Assembly (NCBI RefSeq): GCF_014596915.1
Contig: NZ_JACVWU010000002.1
Coordinates: 1 to 64,000 of the forward strand
DNA length: 64,000 bases
Reading direction: 5' to 3'
Origin: Streptomyces sp. TRM68416
GTDB lineage: Bacteria; Actinomycetota; Actinomycetes; Streptomycetales; Streptomycetaceae
The notes beneath the pieces were generated by a model. The model searched no databases. It had not been told where the DNA came from and saw only the letters and a list, made by a program, of their open reading frames with translations. The position numbers and the translations under genes are program-made. Each line of letters opens with the position of its first letter. Positions within the stretch are counted from its first letter, which is position 1. Positions 8,928 to 19,526 of this stretch are shown here, in pieces.

Positions 8928-9371
8928 TTGTCACGTACACGTACGCCCGTGATGGCCGGATGGTTCGCCGGTGACGGAGAGGGGTTCAGGCTCCTCGGGA
9001 CCCGCTGCTCGGCCTGTGGGTCGGTCTTCTTCCCGCGCGAGGACACGCACTGCCGCAACCCGGGCTGCCCGGGCGGCGACCTGGAGGAGCTCGCACTCTC
9101 GCGACGCGGCCGCGTGTGGTCGTACACGGACAGCCGCTACCGGCCGCCGTCACCCTATGTGACCAATCCGGAACTTCCGTGGGAGCCGTACGCGTTGATC
9201 GCTGTGGAGCTGGAGGCCGAGCGTCTGGTGGTACTGGGGCAGGCGGTTCCCGGGGTCACCGTCGCCGAGCTGACGGTGGGCATGGAGGTCGAGGTCGTTC
9301 CCGGGGTGCTCCACGAGGACGCGGAGACGGTCTGGACGACCTGGCAGTGGCGGCCGACGGGGGGACGGTGA
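8928..9371 (+). CDS. DUF35 OB-fold protein with zinc ribbon, thiolase partner
   Basis: The 147-residue protein has a rubredoxin-like zinc ribbon (CSACGSVFFPREDTHC, then CPGG) followed by an OB-fold (RGRVWSYTDSRYRPPSPY ... VTVAELTVGMEVEVVPG). DUF35 proteins form complexes with thiolase-like acyltransferases and bind the CoA thioester. The gene sits four bases before a thiolase gene, which fits that role. I favour the TTG at 8928 because GGGGAGGG lies just before it; ATG 8952 is the alternative. Transcription is probably controlled by the two inverted repeats directly upstream. Confidence 0.85.
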   Translation: MSRTRTPVMAGWFAGDGEGFRLLGTRCSACGSVFFPREDTHCRNPGCPGGDLEELALSRRGRVWSYTDSRYRPPSPYVTNPELPWEPYALIAVELEAERLVVLGQAVPGVTVAELTVGMEVEVVPGVLHEDAETVWTTWQWRPTGGR

Positions 9372-9375
9372 CGGC

Positions 9376-10566
9376 ATGACACAGGACGTGGCGGTACTCG
9401 GGGCGGGGATGCACCCCTGGGGCAAATGGGGGCGCGGCTTCGTCGAGTACGGGGCAGTGGCCGCCCGAGCGGCGCTCGCCGACGCGGAGCTGGACTGGCG
9501 GGACGTCGCATCGATCGTCGGCGCGGACACCGTGCGGGGCGGCTATCCGGGGTATGTCGCCGGGGCGAGCTTCGCCAAGGCGCTGGGCTGGCAGGGCGCC
9601 CGGGTGACGAGCGTGTACGCGGCGTGCGCCTCCGGGGCACAGGCCATCAGCACCGCTCGCGCCCAGATCCTGGCGGGCCTCGCCGAGACAGTGCTCGTCG
9701 TGGGCGCCGACGCCGCCCCCAAGGGTTTCTTCCGGCCCGCGGGAGGGGACCGGCCCGACGATCCCGACTGGCAACGCTTCCGGATACTCGGCGCGACCAA
9801 CCCGACGTACTTCGGGCTGTACGCCCGTCGCCGCATGGCCCTGCACGGGGACTCGCCCGAGGACTTCGCGCAGGTCAAGGTGAAGAACTCGGCCATGGGG
9901 GCGCTGAACCCGTACGCGCGGTACCGCAAGCGGGTCACGGCGGAGGAGGTGGCCGCCTCCGCCATGGTCGCCGATCCGCTGCGGCTGCTGGACATCTGCG
10001 CGACCTCGGACGGCGGCGCGGCTCTGGTGCTCTCCAGCATGGAGTTCGCGCGGCGGCACGGTGTGCCGGAGCCGGTGCGGATCCGGGCGGTGTCCACGGT
10101 GACCCCGCGCTACCCCGCCACCGTGCTGGACCTGCCGGACATCGCGACGGACTCCGCCGCGGCGGTGGAGCCCGCCGGTGAGACGTTCCGGGCGTCGATC
10201 GCCGATGCCGCGTACGCGGAGGCGGGCGTCGGTCCCGGGGATCTCGACGTCGCAGAGGTCTACGACCTGTCCACCGCGCTGGAGTTGCAGTGGTACGAGG
10301 ATCTGGGGCTGTGCGGGGAGGGGGAGGGAGCGAAGCTGCTGCGGGAGGGTGCGACGAGTCCGGGCGGGCGCATACCCGTGAACGCCAGCGGGGGTCTCGC
10401 CTCCTTCGGCGAGGCCGTGCCCGCCCAGGCCGTCGCGCAGGTGTGCGAACTGGTCTGGCAGTTGCGCGGGACCGCGGGCGCGCGTCAGATCTCGGGCGCG
10501 CGCGTGGGCATCACGGCCAACCAAGGACTGTTCGGGCACGGATCGGCGGTGATCGCGGTGCGGTGA
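9376..10566 (+). CDS. Thiolase-like acetyl-CoA acetyltransferase / lipid-transfer protein
   Basis: This 396-residue protein belongs to the SCP-x thiolase type, enzymes that cleave 3-ketoacyl-CoA or condense acyl units in fatty acid or sterol-like breakdown. The acyl-accepting cysteine is C84 in VYAACASGAQA. The C-terminal half has NASGGLASFGEA and ITANQGLFGHGSAVIAV, where family members carry catalytic histidine and glycine motifs. The second cysteine of classical degradative thiolases is not seen in its usual place, as is common in this branch. It is cotranscribed with the DUF35 partner. The true substrate is unknown. Confidence 0.85.
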   Translation: MTQDVAVLGAGMHPWGKWGRGFVEYGAVAARAALADAELDWRDVASIVGADTVRGGYPGYVAGASFAKALGWQGARVTSVYAACASGAQAISTARAQILAGLAETVLVVGADAAPKGFFRPAGGDRPDDPDWQRFRILGATNPTYFGLYARRRMALHGDSPEDFAQVKVKNSAMGALNPYARYRKRVTAEEVAASAMVADPLRLLDICATSDGGAALVLSSMEFARRHGVPEPVRIRAVSTVTPRYPATVLDLPDIATDSAAAVEPAGETFRASIADAAYAEAGVGPGDLDVAEVYDLSTALELQWYEDLGLCGEGEGAKLLREGATSPGGRIPVNASGGLASFGEAVPAQAVAQVCELVWQLRGTAGARQISGARVGITANQGLFGHGSAVIAVR

Positions 10567-10684
10567 GCGAGGACCGGCGCGGCCCGCGGCCAGGGATCCG
10601 TACCGTGCGTGATCGGCCCGGAATCCTGCGTGAACGTCTCATGAACTGCGCTCGGGCGCACGGCAGGGGCGCCATCATGCTCCC

Positions 10685-12316
10685 GTGCACTCCTGGTCGG
10701 ACACTCTCCGCTTCGCCTTCCAACCGGTGATCAACCTGTCGACCGGCGGGGTGGCCGGGCTGGAGATACTCGCCCGCCCGGAGACCGGCGACATCCTGGC
10801 CGAAGCCCGGCGCGATCCCGAACTCGACGGCGGGCTGGCCGTGTCGGCCGTCCGCGCGGCGGCTCGCAAGGAGACGCTTCTGCCGCTGCACGTCAATGTG
10901 TTCGCCGGTACGCTCGCCGACCTCGGCGGTCTCGCCGTGCTGCACGACGCCGTGCGGCAGGCGGGGCGGATGCCGTGGGAGGTGACGCTCGACGTCGGCC
11001 CGCCGTACACGCACGTGCCGCAGCAGGCGCTCCTGGAAGCGGTGGCAGGATTGCGGGAACAGGGCTTCCGGATCAGTGCGGACGGCATCGGGGACGGTGA
11101 TGTGCCCCTGCGGCTGCTCGTGGACATGGCACCCGATCTGGTGAAGCTCGACGCCTCGCTGCTGGCACGCCCGTCGGCGGTCCGAGCGATGCGGACGCTC
11201 TGCGACCATCTGGGGGCCCTGCTGTGCGTCGAGGGTGTGGAAACCGAACTGCAGTGTGCGGCAGCGCTGTCCGCCGGAGCGCAACTGGCGCAGGGTGAGC
11301 TCTTCGCGCCGCCGACTCGGCTGCCCGCGGCGGACGTGTACGTTCCGCCCCGCTCCCCCGTCGGTGGTGTGCCGCCGCGGTCGGGGCCGACGGTAGGGCA
11401 GTTCGTACGGCCCGCCGCGCTGCTGCCCGCCACCGCCTCCGCCGGGCAGGTGCGGGCGCTGCTCACGGGGTCGCCGGACGTGTCCGGGGTGGTGCTGGTG
11501 GACGCGCGCGGGATGCCGGTCCGGTCGGTGCACCGGTCGCGCTTCCTGTTGTCGATGTCGGGACGCTACGGCCATGCCCTGTACGCCGACCGGCCCGCGG
11601 TCAAGCTCGGCGATCCGCCCCGCACGGTGGGCGTCGACGCCACCGCCTGGGAAGTGCTGGACGTCGTCGCGGTCGGCGGCCGGGACCGGACCTCGGACGA
11701 TGTGGCGGTGGTCGACCGGTACGGCCGGTGCGTGGGCGTCCTACGGCTCGCGGACCTCGTACGGGCACTGGCCGAGAGCCGTGTCGAAGAGGCCGCCGGG
11801 CTCAATCCGCTGACCCGGCTGCCCGGTTCGGACGCCATCACCGGTGAGGTGGACCGGCGGATCGCGGACGGCGGGGCGTTCGCCCTCAGCTGGCTGGACA
11901 TCGACCACTTCAAGCAGGTCAACGACGGTGCCGGATTCGCCGCGGGCGACGAGTTGATCCGGTCCGTGGGGCAGGCTCTTCAGCGGTCGGCGTCCGGGAA
12001 CACGCGCGTGGGACACATCGGGGGTGACGACTTCCTGCTCCTGGCAGATCCGGAAGGGATGGATCGGCTCGCCTCGGCCGTGTTGGACACGCCCTGGTCG
12101 GCGAGCGGGCGGCCGGTGACGCTGTCCCTGGCGACCGTTGTGTGCACGCCGGGAAGCGTGCGCGATCACCGGGAGGCCGCCGCCTGCCTGGCACCGCTGA
12201 AGCAGGCCGCGAAGGCGTTGTGCGGGGCCAGTTGGGTGCTGGGGCGCGCCGGACTGCCCGGACACGAGGTCCGGCGCGGGGCGGGGGCGCGGGCCCCGCA
12301 GGCGCGGTGCGGGTGA
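10685..12316 (+). CDS. EAL-CBS-GGDEF protein with degenerate cyclic-di-GMP motifs
   Basis: The 543-residue cytosolic protein has an EAL phosphodiesterase-like domain (about 5-215), a central CBS-pair-like region (about 235-370) and a GGDEF domain (about 375-520). Several catalytic motifs differ from active enzymes. EALxR reads EILAR, the DDFGxG loop reads ADGIGDG, and GGDEF reads GGDDF with no RxxD inhibitory site. NxF, KLD, the VEGVETE glutamate and QGxxF persist. It may sense cyclic-di-GMP or GTP rather than make or break it. It starts at GTG and stands alone between the thiolase and glycerol genes. Domain assignment is firm; the activity call is inference. Confidence 0.85.
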   Translation: MHSWSDTLRFAFQPVINLSTGGVAGLEILARPETGDILAEARRDPELDGGLAVSAVRAAARKETLLPLHVNVFAGTLADLGGLAVLHDAVRQAGRMPWEVTLDVGPPYTHVPQQALLEAVAGLREQGFRISADGIGDGDVPLRLLVDMAPDLVKLDASLLARPSAVRAMRTLCDHLGALLCVEGVETELQCAAALSAGAQLAQGELFAPPTRLPAADVYVPPRSPVGGVPPRSGPTVGQFVRPAALLPATASAGQVRALLTGSPDVSGVVLVDARGMPVRSVHRSRFLLSMSGRYGHALYADRPAVKLGDPPRTVGVDATAWEVLDVVAVGGRDRTSDDVAVVDRYGRCVGVLRLADLVRALAESRVEEAAGLNPLTRLPGSDAITGEVDRRIADGGAFALSWLDIDHFKQVNDGAGFAAGDELIRSVGQALQRSASGNTRVGHIGGDDFLLLADPEGMDRLASAVLDTPWSASGRPVTLSLATVVCTPGSVRDHREAAACLAPLKQAAKALCGASWVLGRAGLPGHEVRRGAGARAPQARCG

Positions 12317-12872
12317 GGGAGCCGGACCGAGGCTGAGGCGGTGCTGCGCGGGTGGCCGACGGGCGCGGGGGCGGTGGAGTGGCGTCGGCCGGTTCGCCGA
12401 CGGGACTACGACCCCGTACGCGACGCACGGCACGCTTGCTCACCCGCGTACCGGGACGGCCGTCCGCGTCCGCTCTCAGCCGCGGCTCGGTGCGCTCGGC
12501 GCTGCCCTGGGTTCGGCCCACCCTCGTCTTCGGACAACCCAGGAAGCCGTCCCTCCGGCCCGTGAGGCCCTGCGGGCGTGCCCTCAACCGTTGCGGTCCG
12601 CGACCTTGACGCCCTTGGGACGCCGGTGAACACTTCCGGTGTCAGTCGACATCGCCGTACATTCTCGGCGTATTAGGCACTCTGCGCTGCGCGGGCCCCG
12701 TCTGGTCCACGGCCCACTCCCCCACAAGCGATGCGACGACGACGGCACGCTCGTCACGGACGCCGGGCGGGGCTCGGGACCCTCCCCGACTTCGGTCGAA
12801 GTCGCCGTGGGAAACGCACCCTGCACGGAGGACCGGGGGTCGATGCTCCCGGGCAAGGGCCTAGGAGCCGCC
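12317..12872. other. Intergenic region before glpF
   Basis: No convincing gene is seen in these 556 bases. They hold an 18-bp near-perfect palindrome (CGACTTCGGTCGAAGTCG, 12787-12804), 70 bases before glpF, which could be the operator of a glycerol-responsive regulator. A possible -10 TACATT lies near 12656 with a poor -35. No gylR-like regulator is adjacent. Confidence 0.45.
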
Positions 12873-13598
12873 ATGAGCAACGGAGACATATTCGTCGGTG
12901 AGGTCATCGGCACCGCGATCCTGATTCTGTTCGGCGCCGGAGTCGTCGCCGCCGTCGTACTCAACTACTCCAAGGCGAAGGACGCCGGCTGGGTCGTCAT
13001 CGCGTTCGGCTGGGGATTCGGCGTGATGGCCGGGGCGTACACCGCCGCACCCCTGTCGGGCGGGCACCTCAACCCCGCGGTGACCGTGGGCATCGCCATC
13101 GACACCGGGGAGTGGGAGAAGGTCCACCTCTACGTCGCCGGGCAGATGGTCGGCGCGATCCTCGGCGCGGTGCTGTGCTGGCTGGTCTACTTCGCGCAGT
13201 TCCAGGCCAATGCCGAGGAGGACAAGGCCCAGCCGACCCTGGGGATCTTCTCCACCGCACCCGCGATCCGCAATCCCGTGGCAAACCTCATCACCGAGAT
13301 CATCGCGACCATGGGCCTGGTGCTGCCCATCCTGGCCTTCGGGCTGACCAAGGGGCTCGGCGAGTCCGGTACCGCCATCCTGATCGTTGCCTTCCTGGTC
13401 GTCGGCATCGGTCTGTCACTCGGTGGTCCCACGGGGTACGCGATCAACCCGGCCCGCGACCTGGGCCCGCGGATCACGCACGCCATCCTGCCGATCCCCA
13501 ACAAGGGCACCTCGGACTGGGGTTACGCGTGGATCCCGGTGATGGGACCGCTGATCGGCGGGGCGCTGTCCGGGCTCATCTTCAACGCAGCCTTCTGA
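12873..13598 (+). CDS. glpF: Glycerol uptake facilitator (aquaglyceroporin)
   Basis: This MIP-family channel of 241 residues lets glycerol diffuse across the membrane. Six hydrophobic segments and both half-helix motifs are present: NPA at 67-69 in SGGHLNPAV and NPA at 192-194 in [12 protein letters not shown]. The aspartate after the second motif marks glycerol-type rather than water-only channels. The start MSNGDIF has AGGAG six bases upstream. The next gene is glycerol kinase, 22 bases on. In the known Streptomyces gyl operon these are gylC and gylA, with a dehydrogenase and gylR nearby; neither is found here. Confidence 0.93.
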   Translation: MSNGDIFVGEVIGTAILILFGAGVVAAVVLNYSKAKDAGWVVIAFGWGFGVMAGAYTAAPLSGGHLNPAVTVGIAIDTGEWEKVHLYVAGQMVGAILGAVLCWLVYFAQFQANAEEDKAQPTLGIFSTAPAIRNPVANLITEIIATMGLVLPILAFGLTKGLGESGTAILIVAFLVVGIGLSLGGPTGYAINPARDLGPRITHAILPIPNKGTSDWGYAWIPVMGPLIGGALSGLIFNAAF

Positions 13599-13620
13599 AG
13601 GAACCGACGAAGGGGACGTC

Positions 13621-15132
13621 ATGACGGACAAGTTCGTCGCCGCTATCGACCAGGGCACCACCTCCAGCCGCTGCATCATCTTCAACCAGGACGGCGCGAT
13701 CGTCGCCGTCGACCAGCGCGAGCACCGCCAGATCTTCCCCAAGCCGGGCTGGGTGGAGCACGACGCCACCGAGATCTGGTCCAAGGTGCAGGCGGTGGTC
13801 GCCGGGGCGATCGCCAAGGCCGGTCTGCGTGCCGACCAGCTCAGCGCGCTCGGCATCACCAACCAGCGGGAGACGACGGTCCTGTGGGACCGTGCGACGG
13901 GCAAGCCGGTGCACAACGCGATCGTGTGGCAGGACACCCGTACGGCGGCGCTGTGCAACCAGCTCGGCGGCTCGGACGGGCAGGACCGTTTCCGCGAGCA
14001 GACGGGTCTGCCGCTGGCCAGCTACTTCTCCGGGCCCAAGGCGGCCTGGCTGCTGGACAACGTGCCCGGGCTCAGGGACCGCGCCGAGCGCGGCGAGATC
14101 GCCTTCGGCACCATCGACTCCTGGCTGATCTGGAACCTCACCGGAGGAACGAACGGCGGGCACCACGTCACCGACGTGACGAACGCCGGACGGACCATGC
14201 TGATGAACCTGGAGACCCTCCAGTGGGACTCCTCGATCCTGTCCGCCATGAACGTGCCCGAGGCCGTCCTGCCGGAGATCAAGTCCTCCGCCGAGGTGTA
14301 CGGAACCGCCGTCGGCCAGCTCGCCGGCGTGCCGGTCGCCTCCGCGCTGGGCGACCAGCAGGCGGCGGTGTTCGGGCAGGCCTGCTACGACGTGGGCACG
14401 GCGAAGAACACCTACGGCACGGGTAGTTTCCTGCTGCTCAACACCGGCAACCGGCCGGTGCCGTCCAAGAGCGGGCTGCTGACGACGATGGGGTACAAGA
14501 TCGGCGGTGAGGCGCCGGTCTACTGCCTGGAGGGGTCGATAGCCATAACGGGCGCGCTGGTGCAGTGGTTCCGCGACCAGCTCGGCATCATCCGCACCGC
14601 GGACGAGATCGAGCCCCTGGCGGCGAGCGTCGAGGACAACGGCGGCGCGTACATCGTGCCCGCCTTCTCGGGCCTGTTCGCACCGTACTGGCGCTCCGAC
14701 GCGCGCGGTGTCGTCACCGGCCTGACCCGGTACGTCACCAAGGCGCATCTCGCGCGCGCGGTGCTGGAGGCGACCAGCTGGCAGACGCGGGAGGTCGTGG
14801 ACGCCATGTACCAGGACTCCGGGGTGCAGATCACGACCCTGAAGGTGGACGGCGGCATGACGAAGAACAACCTGCTCATGCAGCACCAGGCCGATGTGCT
14901 CGACGTGCCGGTGATCCGTCCCAAGGTGTCCGAGACGACCTGTCTGGGTGCCGCCTACGCGGCCGGGCTGGCGACCGGCGTGTGGAACGACCTGGACGAG
15001 CTCAAGGCGCACTGGCAGCGGGACGTCGAGTGGACGCCCGCGATGGAGGCGTCGGTGCGGGACCGTGAGTACCGCAACTGGCGCAAGGCGGTGGAGAAGA
15101 GCTTCGGCTGGCTGGAGGACGGCGAGGAGTAG
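13621..15132 (+). CDS. glpK: Glycerol kinase
   Basis: The enzyme phosphorylates glycerol to sn-glycerol 3-phosphate, trapping it in the cytosol. The 503 residues include the N-terminal [14 protein letters not shown] phosphate-binding loop, the [13 protein letters not shown] segment, the [12 protein letters not shown] motif and the C-terminal [17 protein letters not shown] signature of the FGGY family. It is cotranscribed with glpF, so uptake and phosphorylation are coupled. The glycerol 3-phosphate dehydrogenase that normally completes the pathway is not in this window. Identification is secure by length and motifs. Confidence 0.96.
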   Translation: MTDKFVAAIDQGTTSSRCIIFNQDGAIVAVDQREHRQIFPKPGWVEHDATEIWSKVQAVVAGAIAKAGLRADQLSALGITNQRETTVLWDRATGKPVHNAIVWQDTRTAALCNQLGGSDGQDRFREQTGLPLASYFSGPKAAWLLDNVPGLRDRAERGEIAFGTIDSWLIWNLTGGTNGGHHVTDVTNAGRTMLMNLETLQWDSSILSAMNVPEAVLPEIKSSAEVYGTAVGQLAGVPVASALGDQQAAVFGQACYDVGTAKNTYGTGSFLLLNTGNRPVPSKSGLLTTMGYKIGGEAPVYCLEGSIAITGALVQWFRDQLGIIRTADEIEPLAASVEDNGGAYIVPAFSGLFAPYWRSDARGVVTGLTRYVTKAHLARAVLEATSWQTREVVDAMYQDSGVQITTLKVDGGMTKNNLLMQHQADVLDVPVIRPKVSETTCLGAAYAAGLATGVWNDLDELKAHWQRDVEWTPAMEASVRDREYRNWRKAVEKSFGWLEDGEE

Positions 15133-15150
15133 CCGCACGCGCGCGTGCGG
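15133..15150. terminator. Self-complementary GC element after glpK
   Basis: CCGCACGCGCGCGTGCGG is a perfect 18-bp palindrome just after the glpK stop and before the convergent cvnD. It may act as a terminator, though it has no T-run. The identical 18-mer recurs at 35878-35895 inside a glycosyltransferase gene. Confidence 0.45.
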
Positions 15151-15271
15151 GGCGTTCCCGGGCCCGCTCGGCTCGCGCCCGCGCAGGGAGTAACCGCACG
15201 CGCGTGTGCCGGGCACGGACCGCGGCTCGTACCCCGGTCGGCGGGGGTACGGGCCGCTCGCGTGCCCCGGG

Positions 15272-15877
15272 TCACGTGGTGACGGCCTGCCGGCGGCCCG
15301 CCGCGTGGGCCATGGCGTGCTGGACGACGCCGATGAGGACGTCCTTCACGGATTCCCGGTCGCGCGCGTCGCACAGGACGAGCGGCACGTCGTCGTCGAG
15401 GTCGAGGGCCTGGCGGACGTCGTCGGCCGGGTAACGGGGGGCTCCTTCGAAGCAGTTGACGCCCACCAGGAACGGTATGGAGCGCCGCTCGAAGTAGTCG
15501 ACGGCGGCGAAGCAGTCCTCCAGGCGGCGGGTGTCGGCGAGTACGACGGCTCCGAGGGCGCCCTCGGAGAGTTCGTCCCACATGAACCAGAACCGCTCCT
15601 GGCCGGGCGTGCCGAAGAGATACAGCACCAGGTCCTCGCGCAGGGTGATGCGGCCGAAGTCCATGGCCACGGTGGTGGTGTGCTTGCCCTCCACCCCGCT
15701 GGTGTCGTCGACCGGGCGGCCGGCCTCGGTGAGGAACTCCTCGGTGCGCAGCGGCCTGATCTCGCTGACCGCGCCGACGAGGGTCGTCTTGCCCACGCCG
15801 AAGCCGCCGGCCACCAGGATCTTGAGCGTGACGGGCTCGACCGGGGGCTTGCCGCGCTCAGAACGCCCGAAGATCAT
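15272..15877 (-). CDS. cvnD: Conservon GTPase (CvnD)
   Basis: This 201-residue Ras-like small GTPase is the switch component of a Streptomyces conservon, which links a membrane sensor kinase to a roadblock regulator. The P-loop is GGFGVGKT at 24-31, and [12 protein letters not shown] provides the switch II region. The start MIFGRSERG has AGGAGA upstream. Its first codons overlap the end of the oxoprolinase gene by 20 bases, so translation is probably coupled. Normally cvnD follows cvnC directly; here the oxoprolinase gene lies between them. Confidence 0.92.
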   Translation of the reverse strand: MIFGRSERGKPPVEPVTLKILVAGGFGVGKTTLVGAVSEIRPLRTEEFLTEAGRPVDDTSGVEGKHTTTVAMDFGRITLREDLVLYLFGTPGQERFWFMWDELSEGALGAVVLADTRRLEDCFAAVDYFERRSIPFLVGVNCFEGAPRYPADDVRQALDLDDDVPLVLCDARDRESVKDVLIGVVQHAMAHAAGRRQAVTT

Positions 15878-18800
15878 CGATCTCTTCTCCTGCTTGCTGG
15901 GGGTCGGGCGACGGTGGGCCGTAGCCTCCGCCGCCGGGGGTTTCGATGACGAGGACGTCGTCGGGGCCGACGTCCGCCGAGTCACTGCCGACGAGGGGGG
16001 TGACCGTGCCGTCGGCCCGCTCCACCCGGTTGGCGCCGAGCGCGCCGGGTTCGCCGCCGGCCATGCCGTAGGGCGGGACCCTGCGGTGCTGGGACAGTGT
16101 GGAGACGGTCATGGGCTCGCGGAAACGGATGCGGCGGACCGCGCCGTCGCCGCCGCGCCACCGCCCGGCCCCGCCGCTGCCGCGCCGGACGGCGAATTCG
16201 TCGAGCCGCACGGGCAGCCGCCACTCCAGGACCTCGGGGTCGGTCAGCCGGGAGTTGGTCATGTGGGTCTGCACGACGGGCGCGCCGGGAAAGCCGTCGC
16301 CCGCGCCGGAGCCGGAGGCGACGGTCTCGTAGTACTGGTGACGCTCGTTGCCGAAGGTGACGTTGTTCATGGTGCCGGAGCCCTCGGCCTGCACGCCGAG
16401 CGCGGCGTAGAGGGCGCCCGTGATGGCCTGGGAGGTCTCCACGTTGCCCGCGACCACCGCGGCCGGCGGTTCGGGGGCGAGCATCGAGCCCGGCGGCACG
16501 ATGATCCTCAAGGGGCGCAGGCAGCCGTCGTTGAGCGGGATGTCGTCGTCGACCAGGGTGCGGAAGACGTACAGGACCGCGGCGTTGACGACCGAGAACG
16601 GCGCGTTGAAGTTGGTGGTCAGCTGGGGTGACGTGCCGGTGAAGTCGACGGTGGCGGAACGGCTTGCGCGGTCCACGCGCACGCGTACCCGGATGACGGC
16701 GCCGGAGTCGGTCTCGTAGGCGTACTCGCCGTCGTCCAGGGCGTCGATCACCCGGCGGACCGCTTCCTCCGCGTTGTCCTGGACGTGCCGCATGTAGGCC
16801 TGGACGACGTCGAGGCCGAAGTCGTCGATCATGTGCGCGACTTCGTCGACGCCCTTCTGGTTGGCGGCGATCTGGGCCCGCAGGTCGGCCAGGTTGGTCC
16901 TCGGGTTGCGGGAGGGGTGGGGCGCCTCGGTGAGCAGGCGCAGCGTCTCCTCCTCGCGGAAGCGGCCGTTCTCGGTGAGGAGCCAGTTGTCGAAGAGGAC
17001 GCCTTCCTCCTCGATCGTGCGGCTGTCGGCGGGCATGGATCCCGGGGCGATGCCGCCGATCTCGGCGTGGTGACCGCGGGAGGCGACGTAGAAGAGGATT
17101 CGGTTACTCTCCGTGCTGTCTGCGCTCTGCGCGTTCCGCGTCTCGAAGACGGGCGTGATCACCGTGACGTCCGGCAGATGCGTGCCGCCGTGGTACGGGT
17201 CGTTGACGGCGTAGGTGTCGCCGGGCCGCATCCCGGTGCCCCGTCGCCGGATGACCTCCTTGACGCTGGTCCCCATCGAGCCCAGGTGGACGGGGATGTG
17301 CGGGGCGTTGGCCACCAGGTTTCCGTCGGGGTCGAAGAGCGCGCAGGAGAAGTCCAGGCGTTCCTTGATGTTGACGGACTGGGCCGTGGACTCCAGGCGG
17401 GCGCCCATCTGTTCGGCGATGGACATGAAGAGGTTGTTGAAGACCTCCAGGAGAACCGGATCCGCTTTCGTGTCGAGATCGGAACTCTGCGTAATCGCCG
17501 CGCGTTCCATGACCAGATGCCCGTCGTGGGTCGTCGCGGCCCGCCAGCCGTCGTCCACGACGGTCGTCGCACCGGCCTCGGCGATGATCGCGGGGCCGGT
17601 GACGAGGTCGCCGGGAGGAAGGTCCTCGCGGCGGTGCAGGGGTACGTCGCGCCAGATGCCGCCGGTGTGGAGGCGGACGGTGTCGGGGGCGGCGGCGCGG
17701 CCCTGGTGGGTGGCCAGGGCGGAGAGATCGGGGGGTGGCGTGATGCCGGTGGCTTCCACGGAGAGGGCTTCGACGACGATCGGGCGGTCGAGGGCGAAGG
17801 AGTACGTGGCGCGATGACGTTCTTCGAAGGTGCGGCGCATCGTGTCGGGCTCGGTCAGCTCGACGGTGAGCGTGGTGTCGGTGCCGTCGTAGCGGAGCTG
17901 GGCGCGGCGGGTGACCCGGATGCGGTCCTCGGGGACGTCCTCGTCGAGGAGTTCGGCGCGGGCGGCGGCCTCCAGGTCGTCGGCGGTCTTGAGGACGGCC
18001 GGCAGCGACGCGGCCTCCAGGGGTGCCTCGACGGACTGTTCGCGCATGGCCGTGGTGTCGGCGAGTCCGATGCCGAGTGCGGAGAGGACACCGGCCATGG
18101 GCGGCACGAGCACGGTGCGGATACCGAGCGAGTCGGCGACCGTGCAGGCGTGCTGTCCGCCGGCACCGCCGAAGGTGGTGAGGGCGTAACGGGTGACGTC
18201 GTGGCCCTTCTGCACGGAGATCCGCTTCACGGCGTTGGCGATGTTGGCGACGGCGATCCGGAGGTAGCCCTCGGCGACCTGCTCAGGGGTGCGGTCGTCG
18301 CCGGTTCGCTCGCGGATCTCGTCCGCGAGGGCGGTGAAGCGGTCGCGGACGAGTTCGGTGTCGAGCGGCTGGTCGCCGTCGGGGCCGAACACCTCGGGAA
18401 AGTGGGCGGGTTGGATGCGGCCGAGCATGACATTGGCGTCGGTGACCGTGAGCGGGCCGCCGCCGCGGTAGCAGGCGGGCCCCGGGTCCGCGCCCGCCGA
18501 GTCGGGTCCCACGCGGTAGCGGGAGCCGTCGAAGTGGAGGATCGAGCCGCCGCCGGCCGCGACGGTGTGGATGTCCAGCATGGGGGCGCGCAGCCGGACG
18601 CCGGCGATCTGGGTGGTGAAGACGCGTTCGTACTCTCCGGCGAAGTGCGAGACGTCGGTGGAGGTGCCTCCCATGTCGAAGCCGATGACCCGGTCGAAGC
18701 CGACCAGCTGCGACATGCGGGCCATGCCGACGATGCCGCCGGCGGGACCGGACAGGATGGCGTCCTTGCCGCGGAACTGCCCGGCGTCGGCGAGGCCACC

Positions 18801-19502
18801 GTTGGACTGCATGAACATCAGCCGGACGTCCTGGAGTTCGTCGGCGACGTGCTGCACGTAACGGCGCAGCACGGGCGAGAGGTAGGCGTCGACGACGGCG
18901 GTGTCCCCGCGCGGGACGAGCTTCATCAGTGGGCTGACCTCGCTGGAGAGCGAGATCTGGGGGAAGCCGATGCGGTCGGCCAGGCGGCCGACGGCCTGCT
19001 CGTGGGCGGGATGGAGGTGGCTGTGCATGCAGACCACGGCGACGGCGCGGATCCCGTCGTCGTACGCCTGGCGCAGGGGGCCGGTGAGGGCCTCCAGGTC
19101 GGGGGCGCGCAGGACGGTGCCGTCGGCGGCGATGCGCTCGTCGATCTCGATGACGCGCTCGTACAACAGTTCGGGGAGTTCGATGCGGCGGGCGAAGATG
19201 CGGGGGCGGTTCTGGTAGGCGATGCGCAGGGCGTCGCGGAAGCCTCGGGTGATGAGCAGCAGGGTGCGCTCGCCCTTGCGTTCCAGGAGGGCGTTGGTGG
19301 CGACGGTGGTGCCCATGCGGACGGTCTCGACGGGTTCCTCGGAGCCCCGCATGAGTTCGCGTACACCTGCGACGGCCGCGTCGGAGTAGCGCGCCGGGTT
19401 CTCCGACAGGAGCTTGTGGGTGAGCAGACGGCCGTCCGGGCGCCGCGCGACGACATCGGTGAAGGTGCCGCCTCGGTCGACCCAGAACTGCCAGCCTGTC
19501 AC
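15858..19502 (-). CDS. Fused 5-oxoprolinase / hydantoinase (HyuA-HyuB) inside a conservon
   Basis: The single chain of 1214 residues joins a HyuA-type ATPase half (about 1-670) to a HyuB-type half (about 680-1200), as in ATP-dependent 5-oxoprolinase, which opens 5-oxoproline to glutamate. The N-terminus has [13 protein letters not shown] and the actin-like fold continues with [14 protein letters not shown] near 277. The B half begins around [16 protein letters not shown] and has [13 protein letters not shown]. Hydantoinase activity is an alternative. It starts at GTG 24 bases after the cvnC stop and overlaps cvnD by 20 bases, so it is a true member of the conservon operon. Such an insertion is not something I know from described conservons. 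Confidence 0.9.
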   Translation of the reverse strand: MTGWQFWVDRGGTFTDVVARRPDGRLLTHKLLSENPARYSDAAVAGVRELMRGSEEPVETVRMGTTVATNALLERKGERTLLLITRGFRDALRIAYQNRPRIFARRIELPELLYERVIEIDERIAADGTVLRAPDLEALTGPLRQAYDDGIRAVAVVCMHSHLHPAHEQAVGRLADRIGFPQISLSSEVSPLMKLVPRGDTAVVDAYLSPVLRRYVQHVADELQDVRLMFMQSNGGLADAGQFRGKDAILSGPAGGIVGMARMSQLVGFDRVIGFDMGGTSTDVSHFAGEYERVFTTQIAGVRLRAPMLDIHTVAAGGGSILHFDGSRYRVGPDSAGADPGPACYRGGGPLTVTDANVMLGRIQPAHFPEVFGPDGDQPLDTELVRDRFTALADEIRERTGDDRTPEQVAEGYLRIAVANIANAVKRISVQKGHDVTRYALTTFGGAGGQHACTVADSLGIRTVLVPPMAGVLSALGIGLADTTAMREQSVEAPLEAASLPAVLKTADDLEAAARAELLDEDVPEDRIRVTRRAQLRYDGTDTTLTVELTEPDTMRRTFEERHRATYSFALDRPIVVEALSVEATGITPPPDLSALATHQGRAAAPDTVRLHTGGIWRDVPLHRREDLPPGDLVTGPAIIAEAGATTVVDDGWRAATTHDGHLVMERAAITQSSDLDTKADPVLLEVFNNLFMSIAEQMGARLESTAQSVNIKERLDFSCALFDPDGNLVANAPHIPVHLGSMGTSVKEVIRRRGTGMRPGDTYAVNDPYHGGTHLPDVTVITPVFETRNAQSADSTESNRILFYVASRGHHAEIGGIAPGSMPADSRTIEEEGVLFDNWLLTENGRFREEETLRLLTEAPHPSRNPRTNLADLRAQIAANQKGVDEVAHMIDDFGLDVVQAYMRHVQDNAEEAVRRVIDALDDGEYAYETDSGAVIRVRVRVDRASRSATVDFTGTSPQLTTNFNAPFSVVNAAVLYVFRTLVDDDIPLNDGCLRPLRIIVPPGSMLAPEPPAAVVAGNVETSQAITGALYAALGVQAEGSGTMNNVTFGNERHQYYETVASGSGAGDGFPGAPVVQTHMTNSRLTDPEVLEWRLPVRLDEFAVRRGSGGAGRWRGGDGAVRRIRFREPMTVSTLSQHRRVPPYGMAGGEPGALGANRVERADGTVTPLVGSDSADVGPDDVLVIETPGGGGYGPPSPDPQQAGEEIDDLRAF

Positions 19503-19526
19503 GTCAGTACCCCGCTTCTGCGCCGG

